A DNA stretch of 64,000 nucleotides, from NCBI GenBank assembly GCA_963989245.1, contig OZ022340.1, positions 39,836,982-39,900,981 on the forward strand, given 5' to 3'. The DNA comes from Nansenia antarctica (lineage: Eukaryota; Chordata; Actinopteri; Argentiniformes; Microstomatidae). Every line of letters begins with the position of its first letter. Position 1 is the stretch's first letter. A program made the position numbers and the translations under genes. Below are positions 1 to 8,538 of the stretch, one piece after another. The notes beneath the pieces are model-generated. The model was not told the DNA's origin, ran no database searches, and worked only from the letters and a program-made list of their open reading frames with translations.

Positions 1-62
1 AACCGTGTGTGTGTGTTCATAATGTGTTTAGTTGTGTTCAACATGTTCAGACAATTGTGTAA
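1..62 (+). CDS. Adenain-like protease fragment, 3' end only (edge unit)
   Basis: Last 20 codons of frame B of a unit cut by the window edge, ending in TAA at 60-62. The sequence matches the same part of unit 1 (1046-1107). Confidence 0.7.
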   Translation, partial: PCVCVHNVFSCVQHVQTIV

Positions 63-174
63 GATTGTGCAAGTCAATAAAATGTTGGTCAAATAAATTA
101 TCAGAGTTCATGTATCATTACAATCATTTTTATTTAGTCAAGCAAGGGGTTTTAGTCAAACAATAACATAGTCT

Positions 175-621
175 GTGGTGGTAGCGATGGTTGATAATGA
201 CTCTTTTACGGGCGACTATGGCAAGAACCCATTCAATTTTAAGAATTATAATCTAGAATATCTGGCAATATATGTTGACGGTGTCCAGTTCCCCACCAAA
301 CCATTACAACCGGACTTCCCTAATGGTTGCGTAACTCGTGAATTCTATCAACTGGTGTTATCAACAGGGAGACATTTAAAGAACAGTGCTATGGCCATTG
401 ATCGAAACGATTTCCTGAGAGGGTACACTCTTTATGCATTTAATCTGACACCTGACGAGGATAATAGTCAGCATCTATCATTGATCAAGAGTGGTAACAT
501 ACGCCTGGAGACACGTTTCAGGAACCCGCTGCCTAATACCATCAATCTAATAATTTATGCGGTATATGATAGTATGATTGAAGTGTCCCATCGCAGACAG
601 GTTTTAGTTGATTACTATTAA
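175..621 (+). CDS. Capsid-like C-terminal fragment, unit 1 (reference copy of frame A)
   Basis: This 148-codon frame resembles the C-terminal part of the F54H12.2-like family of Maverick/Polinton and adintovirus-like elements, which I believe to be a capsid protein; the assignment comes from recognition, not a search. Visible landmarks are KNPFNF (residues 17-22), a YVDG-x-Q-x-P-x-KPLQPDF stretch (33-48), GYTLYAFNLTPD (83-94) and a beta-rich tail ending VDYY (145-148). The family protein is several hundred residues long, so this is only its end. The frame opens at GTG directly after TAG at 169-171. The first ATG is at 187, but the family-like sequence already begins before it, so the 5' truncation is real and no true start is present. 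No promoter is evident. The protease frame follows 36 nt after the stop. Confidence 0.6.
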   Translation: MVVAMVDNDSFTGDYGKNPFNFKNYNLEYLAIYVDGVQFPTKPLQPDFPNGCVTREFYQLVLSTGRHLKNSAMAIDRNDFLRGYTLYAFNLTPDEDNSQHLSLIKSGNIRLETRFRNPLPNTINLIIYAVYDSMIEVSHRRQVLVDYY

Positions 622-626
622 GCATC

Positions 627-668
627 ATGAATACTGTGGAACTGACAGCCAGGTGTTTTGGCTTGTGA
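627..668 (+). pseudogene. Orphaned protease N-terminus, out of frame (unit 1; same in every unit)
   Basis: An ATG five nt after the frame A stop opens a 13-codon frame beginning MNTVEL and ending at TGA 666-668. Its position and start resemble the N-terminus of Polinton-type proteases, but the protease body at 658 is in a different frame and lacks the residues usually found between. I infer that the protease gene began here and suffered a frameshifting internal deletion before amplification. A small spliced intron is an alternative, but no convincing donor-acceptor pair fits so short a distance. Confidence 0.45.
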
Positions 669-1107
669 TAAACTGCCCCAGCAACCTCTACAAATAAGAC
701 CTAGTGCTATGATAATTAACACACACCCCTCTGACCAGCCTGGAGAGCATTGGCTGGCAGTTTATATATTGGAGAGAGTTGGGTGTTTTTTTGACAGTTT
801 TGGAAATGCTCCAAATCATTCAATATTTCCTAAATCGATTTATGACTTTTTAAACATGTCATGTGATGAGACACATTTATCAGACAAACAAGTTCAGGAT
901 GTCACATCGGTCACATGTGGTGAACACTGTATCTACTTCTTAAATCACATGTGTAGAGGCATCACCTATGATATGTTGATATCTAAATATTCTTCTAATC
1001 TGTTTAAAAATGACACAATGGTAACACGTTTTGTGAAAAAGTTGCAACCGTGTGTGTGTGTTCATAATGTGTTTAGTTGTGTTCAACATGTTCAGACAAT
1101 TGTGTAA
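658..1107 (+). CDS. Adenain-like cysteine protease fragment, unit 1 (reference copy of frame B)
   Basis: A 149-codon frame of the adenovirus-protease/ULP fold (C5/C48-like), which in virus-like elements cleaves capsid precursors during maturation. Catalytic positions can be read directly: His31 in GEHW, Asp46 in FFDSFG, Gln80 seven residues before the nucleophile, and Cys87 in TCGEHC. The spacing fits the family, but the body is short because the N-terminus is missing. The frame is closed upstream by TGA at 643-645. The first codon, TTG, is not a credible eukaryotic start and the first in-frame ATG is at 709 (Met18). A Cys-rich tail (residues 132-141) is encoded across a GT microsatellite. 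This copy has Thr72 (ACA) where most units have Ile72. Confidence 0.8.
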   Translation: MACDKLPQQPLQIRPSAMIINTHPSDQPGEHWLAVYILERVGCFFDSFGNAPNHSIFPKSIYDFLNMSCDETHLSDKQVQDVTSVTCGEHCIYFLNHMCRGITYDMLISKYSSNLFKNDTMVTRFVKKLQPCVCVHNVFSCVQHVQTIV

Positions 1108-1120
1108 GATTGTGCAAGTC

Positions 1121-1142
1121 AATAAAATGTTGGTCAAATAAA
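1121..1142 (+). terminator. Two AATAAA polyadenylation signals, + strand
   Basis: AATAAA at 1121-1126 and again at 1137-1142, starting 14 and 30 nt after the protease stop. This suits the 3' end of a eukaryotic or viral transcript. The pair recurs in the spacers I read. Confidence 0.55.
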
Positions 1143-1173
1143 TTATCAGAGTTCATGTATCATTACAATCATT

Positions 1174-1179
1174 TTTATT
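1174..1179 (-). terminator. AATAAA polyadenylation signal, - strand
   Basis: TTTATT on the + strand reads AATAAA on the - strand, facing the two + strand signals about 32 nt away. In the parent element this may have ended a convergent gene whose body is not part of the unit. Confidence 0.4.
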
Positions 1180-1208
1180 TAGTCAAGCAAGGGGTTTTAG
1201 TCAAACAA
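1178..1208 (+). repeat. Degenerate 13-bp direct repeat in the spacer
   Basis: TTTAGTCAAGCAA (1178-1190) and TTTAGTCAAACAA (1196-1208) match at 12 of 13 positions with an 18-nt period. The arrangement is repeated in each spacer; its role is unknown. Confidence 0.6.
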
Positions 1209-1219
1209 TAACATAGTCT

Positions 1220-1666
1220 GTGGTGGTAGCGATGGTTGATAATGACTCTTTTACGGGCGACTATGGCAAGAACCCATTCAATTTTAAGAATTATAATCTA
1301 GAATATCTGGCAATATATGTTGACGGTGTCCAGTTCCCCACCAAACCATTACAACCGGACTTCCCTAATGGTTGCGTAACTCGTGAATTCTATCAACTGG
1401 TGTTATCAACAGGGAGACATTTAAAGAACAGTGCTATGGCCATTGATCGAAACGATTTCCTGAGAGGGTACACTCTTTATGCATTTAATCTGACACCTGA
1501 CGAGGATAATAGTCAGCATCTATCATTGATCAAGAGTGGTAACATACGCCTGGAGACACGTTTCAGGAACCCGCTGCCTAATACCATCAATCTAATAATT
1601 TATGCGGTATATGATAGTATGATTGAAGTGTCCCATCGCAGACAGGTTTTAGTTGATTACTATTAA
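1220..1666 (+). CDS. Capsid-like C-terminal fragment, unit 2
   Basis: Protein identical to unit 1. Confidence 0.58.
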   Translation: MVVAMVDNDSFTGDYGKNPFNFKNYNLEYLAIYVDGVQFPTKPLQPDFPNGCVTREFYQLVLSTGRHLKNSAMAIDRNDFLRGYTLYAFNLTPDEDNSQHLSLIKSGNIRLETRFRNPLPNTINLIIYAVYDSMIEVSHRRQVLVDYY

Positions 1667-1702
1667 GCATCATGAATACTGTGGAACTGACAGCCAGGTG
1701 TT

Positions 1703-2152
1703 TTGGCTTGTGATAAACTGCCCCAGCAACCTCTACAAATAAGACCTAGTGCTATGATAATTAACACACACCCCTCTGACCAGCCTGGAGAGCATTGGCT
1801 GGCAGTTTATATATTGGAGAGAGTTGGGTGTTTTTTTGACAGTTTTGGAAATGCTCCAAATCATTCAATATTTCCTAAATCGATTTATGACTTTTTAAAC
1901 ATGTCATGTGATGAGACACATTTATCAGACAAACAAGTTCAGGATGTCACATCGGTCACATGTGGTGAACACTGTATCTACTTCTTAAATCACATGTGTA
2001 GAGGCATCACCTATGATATGTTGATATCTAAATATTCTTCTAATCTGTTTAAAAATGACACAATGGTAACACGTTTTGTGAAAAAGTTGCAACCGTGTGT
2101 GTGTGTTCATAATGTGTTTAGTTGTGTTCAACATGTTCAGACAATTGTGTAA
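1703..2152 (+). CDS. Adenain-like protease fragment, unit 2
   Basis: Thr72 variant, identical in protein to unit 1. Followed by a spacer with GGGGATTT instead of the usual GGGGTTTT. Confidence 0.78.
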   Translation: MACDKLPQQPLQIRPSAMIINTHPSDQPGEHWLAVYILERVGCFFDSFGNAPNHSIFPKSIYDFLNMSCDETHLSDKQVQDVTSVTCGEHCIYFLNHMCRGITYDMLISKYSSNLFKNDTMVTRFVKKLQPCVCVHNVFSCVQHVQTIV

Positions 2153-2264
2153 GATTGTGCAAGTCAATAAAATGTTGGTCAAATAAATTATCAGAGTTCA
2201 TGTATCATTACAATCATTTTTATTTAGTCAAGCAAGGGGATTTAGTCAAACAATAACATAGTCT

Positions 2265-2711
2265 GTGGTGGTAGCGATGGTTGATAATGACTCTTTTACG
2301 GGCGACTATGGCAAGAACCCATTCAATTTTAAGAATTATAATCTAGAATATCTGGCAATATATGTTGACGGTGTCCAGTTCCCCACCAAACCATTACAAC
2401 CGGACTTCCCTAATGGTTGCGTAACTCGTGAATTCTATCAACTGGTGTTATCAACAGGGAGACATTTAAAGAACAGTGCTATGGCCATTGATCGAAACGA
2501 TTTCCTGAGAGGGTACACTCTTTATGCATTTAATCTGACACCTGACGAGGATAATAGTCAGCATCTATCATTGATCAAGAATGGTAACATACGCCTGGAG
2601 ACACGTTTCAGGAACCCGCTGCCTAATACCATCAATCTAATAATTTATGCGGTATATGATAGTATGATTGAAGTGTCCCATCGCAGACAGGTTTTAGTTG
2701 ATTACTATTAA
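2265..2711 (+). CDS. Capsid-like C-terminal fragment, unit 3 (Asn106)
   Basis: Ser106 is replaced by Asn. Always found together with Thr2 in the downstream protease frame. Confidence 0.58.
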   Translation: MVVAMVDNDSFTGDYGKNPFNFKNYNLEYLAIYVDGVQFPTKPLQPDFPNGCVTREFYQLVLSTGRHLKNSAMAIDRNDFLRGYTLYAFNLTPDEDNSQHLSLIKNGNIRLETRFRNPLPNTINLIIYAVYDSMIEVSHRRQVLVDYY

Positions 2712-2747
2712 GCATCATGAATACTGTGGAACTGACAGCCAGGTGTT

Positions 2748-3197
2748 TTGACTTGTGATAAACTGCCCCAGCAACCTCTACAAATAAGACCTAGTGCTAT
2801 GATAATTAACACACACCCCTCTGACCAGCCTGGAGAGCATTGGCTGGCAGTTTATATATTGGAGAGAGTTGGGTGTTTTTTTGACAGTTTTGGAAATGCT
2901 CCAAATCATTCAATATTTCCTAAATCGATTTATGACTTTTTAAACATGTCATGTGATGAGATACATTTATCAGACAAACAAGTTCAGGATGTCACATCGG
3001 TCACATGTGGTGAACACTGTATCTACTTCTTAAATCACATGTGTAGAGGCATCACCTATGATATGTTGATATCTAAATATTCTTCTAATCTGTTTAAAAA
3101 TGACACAATGGTAACACGTTTTGTGAAAAAGTTGCAACCGTGTGTGTGTGTTCATAATGTGTTTAGTTGTGTTCAACATGTTCAGACAATTGTGTAA
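2748..3197 (+). CDS. Adenain-like protease fragment, unit 3 (Thr2)
   Basis: Thr replaces Ala2; Ile72. The spacer behind it carries GATCAAAT where other units have GGTCAAAT, a change shared only with unit 24. Confidence 0.78.
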   Translation: MTCDKLPQQPLQIRPSAMIINTHPSDQPGEHWLAVYILERVGCFFDSFGNAPNHSIFPKSIYDFLNMSCDEIHLSDKQVQDVTSVTCGEHCIYFLNHMCRGITYDMLISKYSSNLFKNDTMVTRFVKKLQPCVCVHNVFSCVQHVQTIV

Positions 3198-3309
3198 GAT
3201 TGTGCAAGTCAATAAAATGTTGATCAAATAAATTATCAGAGTTCATGTATCATTACAATCATTTTTATTTAGTCAAGCAAGGGGTTTTAGTCAAACAATA
3301 ACATAGTCT

Positions 3310-3756
3310 GTGGTGGTAGCGATGGTTGATAATGACTCTTTTACGGGCGACTATGGCAAGAACCCATTCAATTTTAAGAATTATAATCTAGAATATCTGG
3401 CAATATATGTTGACGGTGTCCAGTTCCCCACCAAACCATTACAACCGGACTTCCCTAATGGTTGCGTAACTCGTGAATTCTATCAACTGGTGTTATCAAC
3501 AGGGAGACATTTAAAGAACAGTGCTATGGCCATTGATCGAAACGATTTCCTGAGAGGGTACACTCTTTATGCATTTAATCTGACACCTGACGAGGATAAT
3601 AGTCAGCATCTATCATTGATCAAGAGTGGTAACATACGCCTGGAGACACGTTTCAGGAACCCGCTGCCTAATACCATCAATCTAATAATTTATGCGGTAT
3701 ATGATAGTATGATTGAAGTGTCCCATCGCAGACAGGTTTTAGTTGATTACTATTAA
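3310..3756 (+). CDS. Capsid-like C-terminal fragment, unit 4
   Basis: Consensus protein. Confidence 0.58.
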   Translation: MVVAMVDNDSFTGDYGKNPFNFKNYNLEYLAIYVDGVQFPTKPLQPDFPNGCVTREFYQLVLSTGRHLKNSAMAIDRNDFLRGYTLYAFNLTPDEDNSQHLSLIKSGNIRLETRFRNPLPNTINLIIYAVYDSMIEVSHRRQVLVDYY

Positions 3757-3792
3757 GCATCATGAATACTGTGGAACTGACAGCCAGGTGTT

Positions 3793-4242
3793 TTGGCTTG
3801 TGATAAACTGCCCCAGCAACCTCTACAAATAAGACCTAGTGCTATGATAATTAACACACACCCCTCTGACCAGCCTGGAGAGCATTGGCTGGCAGTTTAT
3901 ATATTGGAGAGAGTTGGGTGTTTTTTTGACAGTTTTGGAAATGCTCCAAATCATTCAATATTTCCTAAATCGATTTATGACTTTTTAAACATGTCATGTG
4001 ATGAGATACATTTATCAGACAAACAAGTTCAGGATGTCACATCGGTCACATGTGGTGAACACTGTATCTACTTCTTAAATCACATGTGTAGAGGCATCAC
4101 CTATGATATGTTGATATCTAAATAATCTTCTAATCTGTTTAAAAATGACACAATGGTAACACGTTTTGTGAAAAAGTTGCAACCGTGTGTGTGTGTTCAT
4201 AATGTGTTTAGTTGTGTTCAACATGTTCAGACAATTGTGTAA
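3793..4242 (+). pseudogene. Protease fragment with nonsense codon, unit 4
   Basis: TAT to TAA at 4123-4125 stops the frame after Lys110. All catalytic residues precede the stop, but the last 39 residues are lost. Shared with unit 25. Confidence 0.8.
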
Positions 4243-4354
4243 GATTGTGCAAGTCAATAAAATGTTGGTCAAATAAATTATCAGAGTTCATGTATCATTA
4301 CAATCATTTTTATTTAGTCAAGCAAGGGGTTTTAGTCAAACAATAACATAGTCT

Positions 4355-4801
4355 GTGGTGGTAGCGATGGTTGATAATGACTCTTTTACGGGCGACTATG
4401 GCAAGAACCCATTCAATTTTAAGAATTATAATCTAGAATATCTGGCAATATATGTTGACGGTGTCCAGTTCCCCACCAAACCATTACAACCGGACTTCCC
4501 TAATGGTTGCGTAACTCGTGAATTCTATCAACTGGTGTTATCAACAGGGAGACATTTAAAGAACAGTGCTATGGCCATTGATCGAAACGATTTCCTGAGA
4601 GGGTACACTCTTTATGCATTTAATCTGACACCTGACGAGGATAATAGTCAGCATCTATCATTGATCAAGAGTGGTAACATACGCCTGGAGACACGTTTCA
4701 GGAACCCGCTGCCTAATACCATCAATCTAATAATTTATGCGGTATATGATAGTATGATTGAAGTGTCCCATCGCAGACAGGTTTTAGTTGATTACTATTA
4801 A
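4355..4801 (+). CDS. Capsid-like C-terminal fragment, unit 5
   Basis: Consensus protein. Confidence 0.58.
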   Translation: MVVAMVDNDSFTGDYGKNPFNFKNYNLEYLAIYVDGVQFPTKPLQPDFPNGCVTREFYQLVLSTGRHLKNSAMAIDRNDFLRGYTLYAFNLTPDEDNSQHLSLIKSGNIRLETRFRNPLPNTINLIIYAVYDSMIEVSHRRQVLVDYY

Positions 4802-4837
4802 GCATCATGAATACTGTGGAACTGACAGCCAGGTGTT

Positions 4838-5287
4838 TTGGCTTGTGATAAACTGCCCCAGCATCCTCTACAAATAAGACCTAGTGCTATGATAATTAAC
4901 ACACACCCCTCTGACCAGCCTGGAGAGCATTGGCTGGCAGTTTATATATTGGAGAGAGTTGGGTGTTTTTTTGACAGTTTTGGAAATGCTCCAAATCATT
5001 CAATATTTCCTAAATCGATTTATGACTTTTTAAACATGTCATGTGATGAGATACATTTATCAGACAAACAAGTTCAGGATGTCACATCGGTCACATGTGG
5101 TGAACACTGTATCTACTTCTTAAATCACATGTGTAGAGGCATCACCTATGATATGTTGATATCTAAATATTCTTCTAATCTGTTTAAAAATGACACAATG
5201 GTAACACGTTTTGTGAAAAAGTTGCAACCGTGTGTGTGTGTTCATAATGTGTTTAGTTGTGTTCAACATGTTCAGACAATTGTGTAA
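4838..5287 (+). CDS. Adenain-like protease fragment, unit 5 (His9)
   Basis: Gln9 to His, shared only with unit 26. Confidence 0.78.
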   Translation: MACDKLPQHPLQIRPSAMIINTHPSDQPGEHWLAVYILERVGCFFDSFGNAPNHSIFPKSIYDFLNMSCDEIHLSDKQVQDVTSVTCGEHCIYFLNHMCRGITYDMLISKYSSNLFKNDTMVTRFVKKLQPCVCVHNVFSCVQHVQTIV

Positions 5288-5399
5288 GATTGTGCAAGTC
5301 AATAAAATGTTGGTCAAATAAATTATCAGAGTTCATGTATCATTACAATCATTTTTATTTAGTCAAGCAAGGGGTTTTAGTCAAACAATAACATAGTCT

Positions 5400-5846
5400 G
5401 TGGTGGTAGCGATGGTTGATAATGACTCTTTTACGGGCGACTATGGCAAGAACCCATTCAATTTTAAGAATTATAATCTAGAATATCTGGCAATATATGT
5501 TGACGGTGTCCAGTTCCCCACCAAACCATTACAACCGGACTTCCCTAATGGTTGCGTAACTCGTGAATTCTATCAACTGGTGTTATCAACAGGGAGACAT
5601 TTAAAGAACAGTGCTATGGCCATTGATCGAAACGATTTCCTGAGAGGGTACACTCTTTATGCATTTAATCTGACACCTGACGAGGATAATAGTCAGCATC
5701 TATCATTGATCAAGAGTGGTAACATACGCCTGGAGACACGTTTCAGGAACCCGCTGCCTAATACCATCAATCTAATAATTTATGCGGTATATGATAGTAT
5801 GATTGAAGTGTCCCATCGCAGACAGGTTTTAGTTGATTACTATTAA
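5400..5846 (+). CDS. Capsid-like C-terminal fragment, unit 6
   Basis: Consensus protein. Confidence 0.58.
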   Translation: MVVAMVDNDSFTGDYGKNPFNFKNYNLEYLAIYVDGVQFPTKPLQPDFPNGCVTREFYQLVLSTGRHLKNSAMAIDRNDFLRGYTLYAFNLTPDEDNSQHLSLIKSGNIRLETRFRNPLPNTINLIIYAVYDSMIEVSHRRQVLVDYY

Positions 5847-5882
5847 GCATCATGAATACTGTGGAACTGACAGCCAGGTGTT

Positions 5883-6332
5883 TTGGCTTGTGATAAACTG
5901 CCCCAGCAACCTCTACAAATAAGACCTAGTGCTATGATAATTAACACACACCCCTCTGACCAGCCTGGAGAGCATTGGCTGGCAGTTTATATATTGGAGA
6001 GAGTTGGGTGTTTTTTTGACAGTTTTGGAAATGCTCCAAATCATTCAATATTTCCTAAATCGATTTATGACTTTTTAAACATGTCATGTGATGAGATACA
6101 TTTATCAGACAAACAAGTTCAGGATGTCACATCGGTCACATGTGGTGAACACTGTATCTACTTCTTAAATCACATGTGTAGAGGCATCACCTATGATATG
6201 TTGATATCTAAATATTCTTCTAATCTGTTTAAAAATGACACAATGGTAACACGTTTTGTGAAAAAGTTGCAACCGTGTGTGTGTGTTCATAATGTGTTTA
6301 GTTGTGTTCAACATGTTCAGACAATTGTGTAA
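5883..6332 (+). CDS. Adenain-like protease fragment, unit 6
   Basis: Consensus protein with Ile72 (T at 6097). Its higher-order partner, unit 27, has Thr72, one of the few differences between the two blocks. Confidence 0.78.
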   Translation: MACDKLPQQPLQIRPSAMIINTHPSDQPGEHWLAVYILERVGCFFDSFGNAPNHSIFPKSIYDFLNMSCDEIHLSDKQVQDVTSVTCGEHCIYFLNHMCRGITYDMLISKYSSNLFKNDTMVTRFVKKLQPCVCVHNVFSCVQHVQTIV

Positions 6333-6444
6333 GATTGTGCAAGTCAATAAAATGTTGGTCAAATAAATTATCAGAGTTCATGTATCATTACAATCATTTT
6401 TATTTAGTCAAGCAAGGGGTTTTAGTCAAACAATAACATAGTCT

Positions 6445-6895
6445 GTGGTGGTAGCGATGGTTGATAATGACTCTTTTACGGGCGACTATGGCAAGAACCC
6501 ATTCAATTTTAAGAATTATAATCTAGAATATCTGGCAATATATGCATGTTGACGGTGTCCAGTTCCCCACCAAACCATTACAACCGGACTTCCCTAATGG
6601 TTGCGTAACTCGTGAATTCTATCAACTGGTGTTATCAACAGGGAGACATTTAAAGAACTGTGCTATGGCCATTGATCGAAACGATTTCCTGAGAGGGTAC
6701 ACTCTTTATGCATTTAATCTGACACCTGACGAGGATAATAGTCAGCATCTATCATTGATCAAGAGTGGTAACATACGCCTGGAGACACGTTTCAGGAACC
6801 CGCTGCCTAATACCATCAATCTAATAATTTATGCGGTATATGATAGTATGATTGAAGTGTCCCATCGCAGACAGGTTTTAGTTGATTACTATTAA
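6445..6895 (+). pseudogene. Capsid-like fragment with 4-bp insertion, unit 7
   Basis: Four extra bases turn TATATGTTG into TATATGCATGTTG near 6541-6550, giving TGA at 6550-6552 after 35 codons. The original frame resumes from an ATG at 6542, now in another phase. Also Ser71 to Cys, shared only with unit 28. Confidence 0.8.
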
Positions 6896-6931
6896 GCATC
6901 ATGAATACTGTGGAACTGACAGCCAGGTGTT

Positions 6932-7381
6932 TTGGCTTGTGATAAACTGCCCCAGCAACCTCTACAAATAAGACCTAGTGCTATGATAATTAACACACAC
7001 CCCTCTGACCAGCCTGGAGAGCATTGGCTGGCAGTTTATATATTGGAGAGAGTTGGGTGTTTTTTTGACAGTTTTGGAAATGCTCCAAATCATTCAATAT
7101 TTCCTAAATCGATTTATGACTTTTTAAACATGTCATGTGATGAGACACATTTATCAGACAAACAAGTTCAGGATGTCACATCGGTCACATGTGGTGAACA
7201 CTGTATCTACTTCTTAAATCACATGTGTAGAGGCATCACCTATGATATGTTGATATCTAAATATTCTTCTAATCTGTTTAAAAATGACACAATGGTAACA
7301 CGTTTTGTGAAAAAGTTGCAACCGTGTGTGTGTGTTCATAATGTGTTTAGTTGTGTTCAACATGTTCAGACAATTGTGTAA
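6932..7381 (+). CDS. Adenain-like protease fragment, unit 7
   Basis: Thr72 variant. Followed by the GGGGATTT spacer type. Confidence 0.78.
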   Translation: MACDKLPQQPLQIRPSAMIINTHPSDQPGEHWLAVYILERVGCFFDSFGNAPNHSIFPKSIYDFLNMSCDETHLSDKQVQDVTSVTCGEHCIYFLNHMCRGITYDMLISKYSSNLFKNDTMVTRFVKKLQPCVCVHNVFSCVQHVQTIV

Positions 7382-7493
7382 GATTGTGCAAGTCAATAAA
7401 ATGTTGGTCAAATAAATTATCAGAGTTCATGTATCATTACAATCATTTTTATTTAGTCAAGCAAGGGGATTTAGTCAAACAATAACATAGTCT

Positions 7494-7940
7494 GTGGTGG
7501 TAGCGATGGTTGATAATGACTCTTTTACGGGCGACTATGGCAAGAACCCATTCAATTTTAAGAATTATAATCTAGAATATCTGGCAATATATGTTGACGG
7601 TGTCCAGTTCCCCACCAAACCATTACAACCGGACTTCCCTAATGGTTGCGTAACTCGTGAATTCTATCAACTGGTGTTATCAACAGGGAGACATTTAAAG
7701 AACAGTGCTATGGCCATTGATCGAAACGATTTCCTGAGAGGGTACACTCTTTATGCATTTAATCTGACACCTGACGAGGATAATAGTCAGCATCTATCAT
7801 TGATCAAGAATGGTAACATACGCCTGGAGACACGTTTCAGGAACCCGCTGCCTAATACCATCAATCTAATAATTTATGCGGTATATGATAGTATGATTGA
7901 AGTGTCCCATCGCAGACAGGTTTTAGTTGATTACTATTAA
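7494..7940 (+). CDS. Capsid-like C-terminal fragment, unit 8 (Asn106)
   Basis: Asn106 variant. Confidence 0.58.
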   Translation: MVVAMVDNDSFTGDYGKNPFNFKNYNLEYLAIYVDGVQFPTKPLQPDFPNGCVTREFYQLVLSTGRHLKNSAMAIDRNDFLRGYTLYAFNLTPDEDNSQHLSLIKNGNIRLETRFRNPLPNTINLIIYAVYDSMIEVSHRRQVLVDYY

Positions 7941-7976
7941 GCATCATGAATACTGTGGAACTGACAGCCAGGTGTT

Positions 7977-8426
7977 TTGACTTGTGATAAACTGCCCCAG
8001 CAACCTCTACAAATAAGACCTAGTGCTATGATAATTAACACACACCCCTCTGACCAGCCTGGAGAGCATTGGCTGGCAGTTTATATATTGGAGAGAGTTG
8101 GGTGTTTTTTTGACAGTTTTGGAAATGCTCCAAATCATTCAATATTTCCTAAATCGATTTATGACTTTTTAAACATGTCATGTGATGAGATACATTTATC
8201 AGACAAACAAGTTCAGGATGTCACATCGGTCACATGTGGTGAACACTGTATCTACTTCTTAAATCACATGTGTAGAGGCATCACCTATGATATGTTGATA
8301 TCTAAATATTCTTCTAATCTGTTTAAAAATGACACAATGGTAACACGTTTTGTGAAAAAGTTGCAACCGTGTGTGTGTGTTCATAATGTGTTTAGTTGTG
8401 TTCAACATGTTCAGACAATTGTGTAA
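7977..8426 (+). CDS. Adenain-like protease fragment, unit 8 (Thr2)
   Basis: Thr2, Ile72. Confidence 0.78.
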   Translation: MTCDKLPQQPLQIRPSAMIINTHPSDQPGEHWLAVYILERVGCFFDSFGNAPNHSIFPKSIYDFLNMSCDEIHLSDKQVQDVTSVTCGEHCIYFLNHMCRGITYDMLISKYSSNLFKNDTMVTRFVKKLQPCVCVHNVFSCVQHVQTIV

Positions 8427-8538
8427 GATTGTGCAAGTCAATAAAATGTTGGTCAAATAAATTATCAGAGTTCATGTATCATTACAATCATTTTTATTTA
8501 GTCAAGCAAGGGGTTTTAGTCAAACAATAACATAGTCT

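Larger units (their letters stand above)
1108..1219. other. Inter-gene spacer, unit 1 to unit 2 (same in every unit)
   Basis: This AT-rich 112-bp spacer separates the protease stop from the next capsid-like frame. It contains no CpG and no open frame. It holds polyadenylation-type signals on both strands and a degenerate 13-bp direct repeat. The end of the spacer nearest frame A probably contains the junction where one monomer was joined to the next. Confidence 0.75.

Noticed and set aside
658..660. TTG as start codon of the protease frame and GTG at 175 as start of the capsid-like frame
   Set aside because: Non-ATG starts of this kind suit bacteria. AATAAA signals and family membership point to a eukaryote, so both frames are better read as 5'-broken fragments.
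1049..1065. GT microsatellite as a regulatory or Z-DNA element
   Set aside because: It is only about six GT, lies inside the protease frame and encodes the Cys-Val tail. One unit (15) shows slippage, which fits ordinary microsatellite behaviour.
940..1137. 65-codon frame on the - strand opposite the end of each protease frame
   Set aside because: It recurs only because the unit repeats. It lies antisense to a recognisable protease and resembles nothing I know, and its changes follow the + strand variants.
6542..6895. 117-codon frame starting at an ATG in units with the 4-bp insertion, as if a new gene start
   Set aside because: The ATG results from the insertion and the downstream reading frame is the old frame A. 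There is no evidence of selection or a promoter, so it is treated as a frameshifted pseudogene.
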